NCBI RefSeq assembly: GCF_003014485.1
Contig: NZ_PYGA01000039.1
Span: 1-43,121, forward strand
Reading direction: 5' to 3'
Length of the DNA stretch: 43,121 bases
Origin: Murinocardiopsis flavida
Lineage (GTDB): Bacteria > Actinomycetota > Actinomycetes > Streptosporangiales > Streptosporangiaceae
The notes beneath the pieces were generated by a model. The model ran no database searches. It was not told the DNA's origin and was given only the letters and a program-made list of their open reading frames with translations. Shown here piece by piece: positions 36,036 to 43,121 of this stretch (the first letter of the stretch is position 1; each line of letters starts with the position of its first letter). Made by a program: the position numbers and the translations under genes.

Positions 36036-37337
36036 ATGACGAACGTGCTGTGGCGCAATTGGGCGGGGACCGAGACGGCGGCGCCGCGCCGGACCGTCGC
36101 CCCCAACAGCGGTGCCGACATCAGCGCCGCCGTGCGCACGGCGGCGGCCGACGGGCTGCACGTGCGCATGGTCGGGACCGGGCACTCCTTCACGGGGGTC
36201 GCGGTCACCGACGGTGTGCTGCTGTCCCCCGCGTCGCTCACCCGCATCCGCTCGGTCGACGCCGGGACGGGCACCGCCACCGTCGAGGCGGGCCTGCCGC
36301 TGTGCGACTTCAACGAGGCGATGGCGGCGCGCGGGCTGGCGCTGGCCAACATGGGCGACATCGCGGTGCAGACCATGGCGGGCGCGGTGCAGACCGGCAC
36401 GCACGGCACCGGCCGCGACCGCGGCGGGCTCGCGGCGCAGGTCCGGGGGATGGAGCTGGTCCTCGCCGACGGGTCGACGGTGGCGTGCTCGGCCGACGCC
36501 GACGCCGAGCTGTTCCAGGCGGCGCGGGTAGGGCTGGGCGCGTTCGGCGTCGTGACCGCGCTGACGATGGCGGTGGAGCCGGCGTACCTGCTGCACGCCC
36601 GCGAGGAGCCCATGGCGCTGGACGAGGTGCTGGACCGGCTGGCGGAGCTGCGTTCCGACAACGAGCACTTCGAGTTCTTCTGGTTCCCGCACACCGGGCG
36701 GACCAACACCAAGCGGAACAACAGGGTGGCGGGCCCCGCGGCGCCGCTGTCGCCGTTCAAGCGCCGCCTCGACGACGAGTTCCTCTCCAACACCGTCTTC
36801 GATGTGGTCAACCGGGTCGGCCGCCGGGTGCCCGCCGCGATCCCGGCGATCAACCAGGTGTCGGCGCGCGCGCTGTCGGCCCGCTCCTACACCGATGCCT
36901 CCTACGAGGTGTTCGCCAGCACCCGGCGGGTGCGCTTCGTGGAGATGGAGTACGCGATCCCGGCGGCGGAGCTCCCGGCGGTGCTGCGCGAGGTCCGGCG
37001 CATCGTCCGGCGCGGCGGGCACCGGATCAGCTTCCCGGTCGAGGTGCGGTTCTCCCCCGCCGACGACGTGTGGCTGTCGACCGCGTACGGGCGCGAGACC
37101 GCCTATGTCGCCGCGCACGTCTACACGGGGTCCGACCACCGGGCGTACTTCGCCGACCTGGAGGCGGTGTTCGCCTCGGTGGGGGGCCGCCCGCACTGGG
37201 GGAAGCTGCACACGCGCGGCCGGGACTACCTGGAGCGGGTCTACCCGCGCCTCGGCGACGCCCTCGCGGTCCGCGACCGGGTCGACCCGCACCGCAGGTT
37301 CGGCAACCCCTACCTGGCCTCGGTCCTGGGCGACTAG
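36036..37337 (+). CDS. D-arabinono-1,4-lactone oxidase family protein
   Basis: This 433-aa protein belongs to the VAO/PCMH flavoprotein family. The FAD domain has RMVGTGHSFTG (His50, a likely covalent FAD site), then TMAGAVQTGTHGTGRDRGGL. The C-terminal ALO domain includes FFWFPHTGRTNTK and the typical HWGKLH near the end. It probably oxidises an aldonolactone or sugar alcohol, with O2 or another acceptor. TAACGT lies 8 nt before the ATG with no ribosome site, so it looks leaderless. It is divergent from cpfC across 135 bp. Confidence 0.93.
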   Translation: MTNVLWRNWAGTETAAPRRTVAPNSGADISAAVRTAAADGLHVRMVGTGHSFTGVAVTDGVLLSPASLTRIRSVDAGTGTATVEAGLPLCDFNEAMAARGLALANMGDIAVQTMAGAVQTGTHGTGRDRGGLAAQVRGMELVLADGSTVACSADADAELFQAARVGLGAFGVVTALTMAVEPAYLLHAREEPMALDEVLDRLAELRSDNEHFEFFWFPHTGRTNTKRNNRVAGPAAPLSPFKRRLDDEFLSNTVFDVVNRVGRRVPAAIPAINQVSARALSARSYTDASYEVFASTRRVRFVEMEYAIPAAELPAVLREVRRIVRRGGHRISFPVEVRFSPADDVWLSTAYGRETAYVAAHVYTGSDHRAYFADLEAVFASVGGRPHWGKLHTRGRDYLERVYPRLGDALAVRDRVDPHRRFGNPYLASVLGD

Positions 37338-37388
37338 CGAGCGCCCCAGGCGGACGTGCCGCGTGCCGCCCGCGACCCACCGGCCGTA

Positions 37389-37428
37389 CGGAAACGGGCC
37401 TCCGACCGGGTCGGGAGGCCCGTTTCCG
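37389..37428. terminator. 15-bp hairpin between convergent genes
   Basis: CGGAAACGGGCCTCC (37389-37403) and its exact complement (37414-37428) have a 10-nt loop. The right arm ends in a short T-run. Confidence 0.85.
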
Positions 37429-37449
37429 CATCACGGCCTCAGGAGGCGG

Positions 37450-38475
37450 TCACTCCGCGGGTGCCTGGCGGACCCCGGGGTTGGCCTCGTCCTCCTGCTG
37501 CGGGGCGGGGTTGCCGCCCTGCTCCTGGCCGCCCGAACCGCCGCCGTCCTGCTCGCCGCCGTCGCCGGGGTCGGGCTGCTCCGGCTGCTCCGGCCCCCCG
37601 GTGTCGCCGGGCTGCTGGGGCTGCTCGCCGCCGGGCTGCTCACCGCCCGGCTCGGCCGGCTGCGAGGGCTGGACCTCGGGCCCGCCGGTCGGCTGGTCAC
37701 CGCCGCCGGGCGCGGTGGGCCCGGGGTCGGGGTCCTGCTGCTGCGGCTGCTCCTGCTGCTCGTACCCGCCGAGCAGCGACGGGCCCGAGTGGGTGTCGGT
37801 CCCGCGCACCGTGTCGGTCATGGACCTGCCGGTGAACAGCTCGAAGAGCAGGATGACGATCATCACGAGGGCGAACACCACCGCCGCGGGGATGACCAGC
37901 ATCCGGTACTTGCGCCACCACGCGGCCCAGCCCCCCTGCTCCGGCCCGCCGTCCTCGGACCCGCCGGACCCGCCGTACCGTTCGGGGTCGCGCCGGCCGC
38001 TGACAGCGCCCAGCACCTGGGTGGCGCCGGGGTCGGCCGAGCCGTCGGGGCCGACCGGGGCGAACAGCTCGGTCGCCGGGTCCGCGGGCCCTTCGGCGCC
38101 GGGCACGGACGCGGTGTCGTCGCCGGTGCGGGTGCCCACCGCGGGCATGGCCCTGGTGGTGGTGGGGTCGGCGCCGTGGTCCGTGCGCGTGTGCGGCGCT
38201 TGGGGTTCGACCGCCACTGCGGTGTGGACGCCGCCGGGGCGCTTGGCCCGTTCGGCGAGGTCGCGTGCGCGCTCCCCGCTCTCCTTCAGGTAGTGCTGGG
38301 CGACCGCCGTGCCCGCCGTGCTCATGACGCTCATGATCGCGGCGCCCGCGATCGTGCCGTACACCCCGAGATAGGAGGCCGCCGTCGCGGCGGTGAGAGT
38401 CGCGACACCGCCCCCGGCAAGCTGGGACATGCTCAGGTCGATCCGCTTCTTCTTCTCCTGGTCCCCCTCGCCCAT
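37450..38475 (-). CDS. Two-TM envelope protein with disordered tail
   Basis: The 341-aa protein begins with a short basic segment (EKKKRIDLSMSQLAGGGVA). A hydrophobic Ala/Gly/Thr-rich segment follows (about 25-50, TAASYLGVYGTIAGAAIMSV), then a Pro/Asp-rich linker, a Trp/Lys-flanked TM (about 190-215, MLVIPAAVVFALVMIVILLF) and an extracellular tail of about 110 residues rich in Pro, Gln, Gly and Glu. I recall similar proteins in actinobacteria without a named function. The ATG at 38475 follows a purine-rich GGAGGGGGGAGG. It is divergent from sepH across 591 bp. Confidence 0.85.
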   Translation of the reverse strand: MGEGDQEKKKRIDLSMSQLAGGGVATLTAATAASYLGVYGTIAGAAIMSVMSTAGTAVAQHYLKESGERARDLAERAKRPGGVHTAVAVEPQAPHTRTDHGADPTTTRAMPAVGTRTGDDTASVPGAEGPADPATELFAPVGPDGSADPGATQVLGAVSGRRDPERYGGSGGSEDGGPEQGGWAAWWRKYRMLVIPAAVVFALVMIVILLFELFTGRSMTDTVRGTDTHSGPSLLGGYEQQEQPQQQDPDPGPTAPGGGDQPTGGPEVQPSQPAEPGGEQPGGEQPQQPGDTGGPEQPEQPDPGDGGEQDGGGSGGQEQGGNPAPQQEDEANPGVRQAPAE

Positions 38476-39066
38476 CCTCCCCCCTCCAGACCGCCGCACC
38501 GTTGCGGCGGAACCTTTCGTCGCCCATCCCTGTGGGCCTGCTCAGCGCGAACAGGCCACCCGTCCATAACCGGACAACTGCAACGCTCCCCCTCAATGTT
38601 CCGATTACCGACAGGCATTGGATCTATCACTCTTCGGTCGCATCGCGCGTGTCGACTTGCGATCATGCTCATTTATCTGCGTTTTATCGCAGATCATGGG
38701 GGCTTCGCCCGGCACGTACCGCTCACGGGGGGCGGCGGGATACGATCTCCCGCGGGCCGTCAATACCTGTTTTGTCCGGTTGTCCGCCGTGGTCCGGGGC
38801 GCCACTGGGGCTCCCGTGCCAAGATGGGACGGGAGAAACGCGGGATCCGGGGTACTCCCCTGGGCATTGGGACACATACCTACACAGCGCGCATTCGGGA
38901 TCCGCACGGGCCTCGGCAGCCGCCCCGCTCTCGGGTCACGGCCCGATCGCCTGCTTCGGACATGCCGGAGGCGGTACTAGCCCAACAGGCCGATGCCGAC
39001 AAGACTGACGACGTGGGGGATGGCTCCAAGGACATACCCTCGACGGGACGCGAAAGAGGGAGGGCG
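38476..39066. other. Intergenic region upstream of sepH
   Basis: This 591-bp region between divergent genes has an AT-rich island with a perfect dyad, ATCTGCG (38675-38681) and CGCAGAT (38688-38694), around TTTTAT. GATCATG occurs on its left and ATCATGGG follows on its right. The rest holds no gene; a long plus-strand frame there lacks coding character. Confidence 0.5.
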
Positions 39067-40311
39067 ATGCAGGAGCTTCGCCTCGCCGCCGTCAGCGAAG
39101 ACGGCACCTACCTGGTGCTGGCCACCGCCGGCCGGGGAACCCGTTTCATGCTGCCTGTCGACGATCGTCTCCGCGCCGCCGTGCGCGGCCAGTTCTCCCG
39201 GCTCGGCCAGTACGAGATCGAAGTGGAGAATCCGTTGCGCCCGAAGGAAATCCAGGCCCGGATCCGCTCCGGTGAGACCGCGGAGTCCATCTCCGAGGTC
39301 TCGGGCATCCCCATCGAGCGGGTGCGCTGGTTCGAAGGTCCCGTACTCCAGGAACGCGAGTACATCGCCCAGCAGGCGCAGCGCGCCTCGGTCCGCCGCC
39401 AGGGGGAGGCCACGCCCGGCCCCCTCCTCGGCGACCTGGTGACCGACCGCGTCGGCGGCCACCAGTTGGAGACCGGGGACGCCGCCTGGGACGCCTGGAA
39501 GCGCGAGGACAACACCTGGCAGCTCCGCCTCTCCTACCTCGCCCGCGGCGAGGCCCGTGTGGCGCACTGGATCTATGAGCCGCGGCGCCGCTCGGTCACG
39601 GCCTTCGACGAGGAGGCCGACCGCTTCTCCGGGCCCGCCGAGCCCGCCGCCGATCCCGGCCCTGCGAACGTCACCCCGTTCGTGCCGCGCCGCTCCGGCA
39701 GCGAGCCCGCGCAGCAGCCCGCCCAGCCGCCCGCGCAGCATTACGGCGAGCCGCGCGGCCAGGAGCCCCGGGGCCAGGAGCAGCGCCCGGCCGATCCTCG
39801 CGCGCGGGAGCTGTGGCCGAGCGAGCCGCGCCCGTCCCGGGCCGAGCCGCCCGCCGCGCAGCGCACGGGAGCCCCGGCACCCGCTCCGGCGGGCGAGCCC
39901 GCTCCCCGGCACCGCCCCGATCCGCTGGGCGCGCCGCCGCCCGCCCGCACGCCGGTGTCCCCCGGCCGGGCCCCCGTCACGGGGCCGCCCGCCGCGCCGC
40001 AGCGCAGCGAGCCCGCTCCCGCGGCGCAGCCCCGGCAGCCCGAGCGTCCCGAGCGGTCGGCCGATCCGGCGCCGCGGCCGGAGCGCCGCGAGCGCCCGCC
40101 CATGGCACCGCCGACCCCGCAGCGGTCCGCGCCCGCGGCGGCGGGCGAGGGCGACGGCACCCGCACCGACTCCTCGGCGCCGGTCCCCGCCGCGGCGGCG
40201 GGCGGCGTCGCACCGGCGACGCCCGAACCGCCCCGGCGCAAGGGGCGCGGCCGCCGCGCCTCGGTCCCCTCGTGGGACGAGATCATGTTCGGCGCCAAGA
40301 AGTCCGACTGA
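39067..40311 (+). CDS. sepH: Septation protein SepH
   Basis: This 414-aa cytoplasmic protein stimulates FtsZ assembly in actinobacteria. The N-terminal DUF3071 domain begins QELRLAAVSEDGTYLVL, and the helix-turn-helix-like region follows (EIQARIRSGETAESISEVSG, about 61-80, then GIPIERVRWFEGP). The middle is a long Pro/Ala/Arg/Glu-rich linker of about 230 residues. The conserved C-terminal peptide is SVPSWDEIMFG (399-409). GGGAGGG is immediately upstream of the ATG at 39067. The linker is longer and more proline-rich than its flanks. Confidence 0.96.
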   Translation: MQELRLAAVSEDGTYLVLATAGRGTRFMLPVDDRLRAAVRGQFSRLGQYEIEVENPLRPKEIQARIRSGETAESISEVSGIPIERVRWFEGPVLQEREYIAQQAQRASVRRQGEATPGPLLGDLVTDRVGGHQLETGDAAWDAWKREDNTWQLRLSYLARGEARVAHWIYEPRRRSVTAFDEEADRFSGPAEPAADPGPANVTPFVPRRSGSEPAQQPAQPPAQHYGEPRGQEPRGQEQRPADPRARELWPSEPRPSRAEPPAAQRTGAPAPAPAGEPAPRHRPDPLGAPPPARTPVSPGRAPVTGPPAAPQRSEPAPAAQPRQPERPERSADPAPRPERRERPPMAPPTPQRSAPAAAGEGDGTRTDSSAPVPAAAAGGVAPATPEPPRRKGRGRRASVPSWDEIMFGAKKSD

Positions 40312-40364
40312 ACGGCGCATTGCGCAGCCAGAAGAGCTGAGCAGCCCGAAGAGCTGAGCAATCA

Positions 40365-40407
40365 GAAGAGGGGGGCTCCCCCCGCACCGGCGGGAGCCCC
40401 CCTCTTC
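40365..40407. terminator. 16-bp hairpin between sepH and PH-domain operon
   Basis: GAAGAGGGGGGCTCCC (40365-40380) pairs exactly with 40392-40407, and the right arm gives a short T-containing run. Two direct copies of GAAGAGCTGAGCA (40331-40343 and 40348-40360) precede it. Confidence 0.85.
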
Positions 40408-40441
40408 GCATGCACGGGGCCGATGCGCCCCGCCGCGCCGC

Positions 40442-42340
40442 TCAGGGCGCGCCGGTGCGCTCCCCCGGCGGCTGCTCAGCGAGGAAGGGCCGGACCATCG
40501 GCCCGGTGATCCCCGAGGCGAACGCGACCGACTCGGCGAAGTCGGCGTCGACGGCGACGTAGCTGCCCGCCCCGGCGCCCACCGACAGGTGCAGGTTCGC
40601 GACCTCCGCGCGGCGCTGGAACAGCGACTGCTTCCATGTCCAGCCGATGATGGCGTCGGACTCCACGACCGCCTGGTCACGGCTGAGCGACCCGGACCGG
40701 ACGCTGACGAGGCGGCCGTCGAACCCGTGGCCGAGGGAGCGGTACCGGTCGATGCCGAGGGGGATCCCCAGCAGGGCGAGGACGGCGAACAGGATCGCGG
40801 CCGGGTAGGCGCCCCAGACCGCCGCTGCCGCGGCGAGCGCCGTCCAGGGCGCGATCGCGCGGAACAGCCGCCGCGAGCGCGCCGCGGCGGGGTGCGGGCG
40901 CAGCGTCCCGGTGAACGGGGCGAGGGCGCGGTCGACGATGCCCATGACGGTGGCGCGGTCCCCGATGGGCAGCAGCGCCGCCCGGGTCGCCGTGTCGCCC
41001 AGGCCGGTGACGATGGCGCTCAACCGCACAGCGGAGCGTGTGCGCTGCAAGGGGTTGTCGGCGAGTTCGTGACCGCGGATGCGGCGGTGCTCCAGTGTCA
41101 CGCTCCGCCGGGTGAACAGGCCGCGCTCGGCGACCAGGGAGTCGCCCCGGCGCAGCAGCGTGAACCCCCAGTGCGTGATGGCGTAGCTGACCACGGCGAA
41201 CACCGGCATCAGCACGAGCAGCAGGAGGACCGCCGCGACGAGGAGCCCGACCAGCACGATGGTGGCGGACTGCGCGATCTCCTCGGCGGCGGTGACCGCC
41301 TCCTCGGGGTCGAACATCGCGCCGAGCCCATCGAGGTTCTGGCCGATGAAGCCCAGTACGGCGGCGATGGCGGCGAAGGGGGTCAGCAGGTAGGCGAGGC
41401 TGAGGACCGCGTAGAGGTACCAGGTCCGCGGCATCGTGAAGTAGACGGTCTCGGCGGGTTCGGCGACCGTCGGGTGCTGCTCGCCCGGCGGCCGGTCCGC
41501 CTCGGCGGGCTGCGCCGCAGTGGGATCGCCGTCCGGCGCGGGCGCGCCCTGCGGGGCGGTGAGCGCCGCCTTGCGGCGCAGGAGGAGGTCGCGCAGCCGG
41601 TCGGCCTCCGCGCGGCTGACGGCGTCGAGCTTGCCCTCCTCGCTGCCGCCGCCCCCCGCCGCCGCCTCGATCTTGACGACGGACAGGCCGAGCGCGCGGT
41701 GCAGCAGGGTCGAGGTGATGTCGACGCCGCGGATCCGCTCCAGGGGTATGGTCCGCCGCGAGCGGCTGATCAGGCCCTTGCGGATCTCGAACCGCTCGGC
41801 GCCGACCCGGTAGTGGAAGGTCCGGTAGGTGACGAGCCCGCTGACGAGCATCCCGGCGAACGCCACGGCCGCGGAGCCCAGCAGCCAGGGGTTGACGTTG
41901 TAGCTCCCGGCGATCACCGCGGCGCCCATGGGGACGATGAGCCCTTTGAGGTAGCTGATGGGCGCGGTGACCATCGTGAGAGGGCTGAGCCGGTGCTCGG
42001 GCTCCTCCGGCGGCGGGGGCGGCCCGGCGCCGGCGTCCTCGACGCCCGGCGCAGGGTCGGACGCGGGGTCGGTGTCGGGGGCGCGGTCGGCGTCCTCGTG
42101 GCCGGGCGCGGGGTCGGGGTCGGGGTCGGCGTCCTCGGCGCCGGGCGCGGGCGCGGTGTCGGGTGCGGGGCCGCCGTCGGGCCGAGCCGCGGCATCGGTA
42201 CCGGGCCGCGGTGCCGCCTCCGCGGGCGGCGCGCCCGCGCCCTCGGCGGCCGGACCGGCGGCGTCCGGCGCGGGACGCTCGGGCGGTGCCGCGTCCGCTC
42301 CGCCCGCGCCCTCGGGAACCGCGGGATCGGGGGCGGTCAC
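40442..42340 (-). CDS. YdbT-like bacterial PH-domain membrane protein
   Basis: The protein has 632 aa. A Pro/Ala/Asp-rich N terminus of about 115 residues is followed by paired TM segments and repeated DUF304/bPH2 modules: RTFHYRVGAERFEIRKGLIS then RTIPLERIRGVDIT, later RRGDSLVAERGLFTRRSVTL and EHRRIRGHELADNPLQR, and a third near RLVSVRSGSLSRDQAVVESD. It belongs to the YdbS/YdbT family implicated in envelope homeostasis; the mechanism is unknown. The GTG at 42340 overlaps the upstream gene stop (GTGA), so the two are translationally coupled. Confidence 0.9.
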   Translation of the reverse strand: MTAPDPAVPEGAGGADAAPPERPAPDAAGPAAEGAGAPPAEAAPRPGTDAAARPDGGPAPDTAPAPGAEDADPDPDPAPGHEDADRAPDTDPASDPAPGVEDAGAGPPPPPEEPEHRLSPLTMVTAPISYLKGLIVPMGAAVIAGSYNVNPWLLGSAAVAFAGMLVSGLVTYRTFHYRVGAERFEIRKGLISRSRRTIPLERIRGVDITSTLLHRALGLSVVKIEAAAGGGGSEEGKLDAVSRAEADRLRDLLLRRKAALTAPQGAPAPDGDPTAAQPAEADRPPGEQHPTVAEPAETVYFTMPRTWYLYAVLSLAYLLTPFAAIAAVLGFIGQNLDGLGAMFDPEEAVTAAEEIAQSATIVLVGLLVAAVLLLLVLMPVFAVVSYAITHWGFTLLRRGDSLVAERGLFTRRSVTLEHRRIRGHELADNPLQRTRSAVRLSAIVTGLGDTATRAALLPIGDRATVMGIVDRALAPFTGTLRPHPAAARSRRLFRAIAPWTALAAAAAVWGAYPAAILFAVLALLGIPLGIDRYRSLGHGFDGRLVSVRSGSLSRDQAVVESDAIIGWTWKQSLFQRRAEVANLHLSVGAGAGSYVAVDADFAESVAFASGITGPMVRPFLAEQPPGERTGAP

Positions 42341-42855
42341 GTGGCGTCGTTCCGCATCTGCCCGGCGCGCGCGGCGAGGTCCTCGCTGATGCGCTGCGCG
42401 TCGGCGGCGTCGAGCCCTTCGATGGTCGAGGAGCCCGCGTGGGAGGCGGTCTGCACCTCGAGGGTGGCGACCTTGAACAGCCGCTCCATCCAGCCCTGGG
42501 TGTGGTCGACGGTCTGGATGCGGTTGATGGGGACGAGCTGCCACTGGCGGTTGATCCAGCCGGTGCGCGTGTAGATGACGTCCTCGGTGACCTCCCAGCG
42601 GTGCACGCTGTAGCGCCAGCGGGGCGAGATGATGGTGCTCGCCGTGGCGTACAGCGCGAACGCTCCGGGCGCCCACCAGATGTTGGTGAGGACCGGGCCG
42701 GGCACCCAGTCCCATTCGGCGTAGCCGATGCCGAATGCCGCGCCGCTGAGGAGCGCGACGCCGATGGCGGATCCGATGGCGGCCCCGAGGGTCCACATGG
42801 GGACGGCGCGCGGTGAAACGCGGTTCTCGGGCGGGCGCAGGCGTGCGGTGGTCAC
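42337..42855 (-). CDS. YdbS-like bacterial PH-domain membrane protein
   Basis: This 172-aa protein has two TM segments (about 19-42 and 52-78) followed by one bPH2 domain (HRWEVTEDVIYTRTGWINR then WQLVPINRIQTVDHTQGWME). The GTG at 42855 starts just before the basic leader ARLRPPENR. TAGACT lies 8 nt upstream, suggesting a leaderless mRNA, and no ribosome site is seen. The likely promoter abuts the MITE-like element at 42866, which may have replaced the original -35 side. It forms an operon with the larger PH protein. Confidence 0.9.
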   Translation of the reverse strand: MTTARLRPPENRVSPRAVPMWTLGAAIGSAIGVALLSGAAFGIGYAEWDWVPGPVLTNIWWAPGAFALYATASTIISPRWRYSVHRWEVTEDVIYTRTGWINRQWQLVPINRIQTVDHTQGWMERLFKVATLEVQTASHAGSSTIEGLDAADAQRISEDLAARAGQMRNDAT

Positions 42856-42865
42856 ACCCGCAGAG

Positions 42866-43034
42866 TCTAGGGCGTGTTCCCGCGGATCATTCCGGGCTCG
42901 CGGCCACCAGGACGACGCTCGCTGCGCCGATCGGCTCGAACAGCCAACCAGGCTGAACCACGCAGATCGGCTTGCGAGCCCCGCCCTGGACGGCCGCTCG
43001 CTGATCCGAAAGCATCCACGGAACACGCCCTAGA
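42866..43034. mobile_element. MITE-like element with 15-bp terminal inverted repeats
   Basis: TCTAGGGCGTGTTCC (42866-42880) and GGAACACGCCCTAGA (43020-43034) are exact complements. Taking CTAG as a target duplication (42867-42870 and 43030-43033), as IS5-group elements often make, leaves a 159-bp core with no transposase gene. Beyond the perfect 15 bp the ends remain similar for about 40 bp (GGATNNTT.CGG then GCGGCC). It lies directly upstream of the PH operon, and the IS5-type transposase end begins within 26 bp of its right side. Confidence 0.75.
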
Positions 43035-43059
43035 TCGTTGATGGGTAATTGTTGGCTGG

Positions 43060-43121
43060 TCAGTGGTCGTAAGCGATCAGAGAACGCTTGACCGGTGCGC
43101 CGATGTGCCAGTTGTGCCAGA
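43060..43121 (-). CDS. IS5-type transposase, C-terminal end (partial)
   Basis: The minus strand from 43119 reads WHNWHIGAPVKRSLIAYDH then a stop (43060-43062). This is the typical C terminus of actinobacterial IS5-family DDE transposases. The gene runs off the right edge of the window, so length and integrity are unknown. An insertion sequence therefore begins at or near 43035. Confidence 0.75.
   Translation of the reverse strand, partial: WHNWHIGAPVKRSLIAYDH

Noticed and set aside
38502-39008. 168-codon plus-strand frame upstream of sepH
   Set aside because: No family resemblance and low-complexity composition; it overlaps the likely sepH promoter region.

Overview
This 43.1 kb window is very GC-rich chromosomal DNA from an actinomycete. 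The third-position GC bias, the CutRS two-component pair, SepH, CpfC, DUF4193, DUF3710, DUF3159 and paired TrkA proteins all fit that. Gene content, including a thermopin-like serpin, suggests the Nocardiopsaceae (Nocardiopsis/Streptomonospora/Thermobifida relatives), but this placement is inferred from gene content and memory and was not searched. CDS coordinates include the stop codon.

Layout. 1-6.0 kb is accessory: the first codons of a regulator, a DHA2 drug exporter behind a MerR-type promoter, a P-loop/Sel1-repeat protein paired with a DUF4913 gene, an alpha/beta hydrolase and an unrecognised ORF. 6.1-14.0 kb holds aconitase, a two-TM protein with a Q/G/Y/P-rich tail, an LLM-family F420-type oxidoreductase, a TRAM-domain RNA uracil methyltransferase and two overlapping TrkA genes. 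14.0-16.4 kb is a TetR/MFS divergon with apparently leaderless genes and paired ACGTACGT operators, closed by a perfect 24-bp palindrome. 16.4-23.2 kb carries a receptor Ser/Thr kinase, a phosphoribosyltransferase, YchJ, DUF3159, a serpin, DUF3710 and dUTPase. 23.3-28.0 kb carries an archaeal-type valyl-tRNA synthetase, DUF4235, an EcsC-like protein and DUF4193.

28.5-30.5 kb is cutR-cutS. Upstream lies about 1 kb without a convincing gene, filled with hairpins sharing a loop motif, an 11-bp direct repeat and degenerate 53-bp and 73-bp tandem repeats. 31.5-40.3 kb continues the conserved actinobacterial block: a 55-aa protein, an inositol-monophosphatase-family enzyme, an S9 peptidase, CpfC, a D-arabinono-1,4-lactone oxidase, a two-TM protein with a disordered tail, and SepH. 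40.4-42.9 kb is a two-gene operon of bacterial PH-domain membrane proteins. Just upstream of it is a 159-bp MITE-like element with CTAG flanks, and the window ends inside the 3' end of an IS5-type transposase.

The genes with known roles cover the TCA cycle (aconitase), haem synthesis (CpfC), nucleotide hygiene (Dut), translation (ValS), cell division (SepH) and envelope sensing (CutRS, kinase, PH proteins). The least explained parts are the DUF4913/Sel1 ATPase pair, the cutR leader with its repeats, the two related palindromic IS-end-like elements, and the many start codons that sit 6-8 nt behind a TANNNT hexamer.
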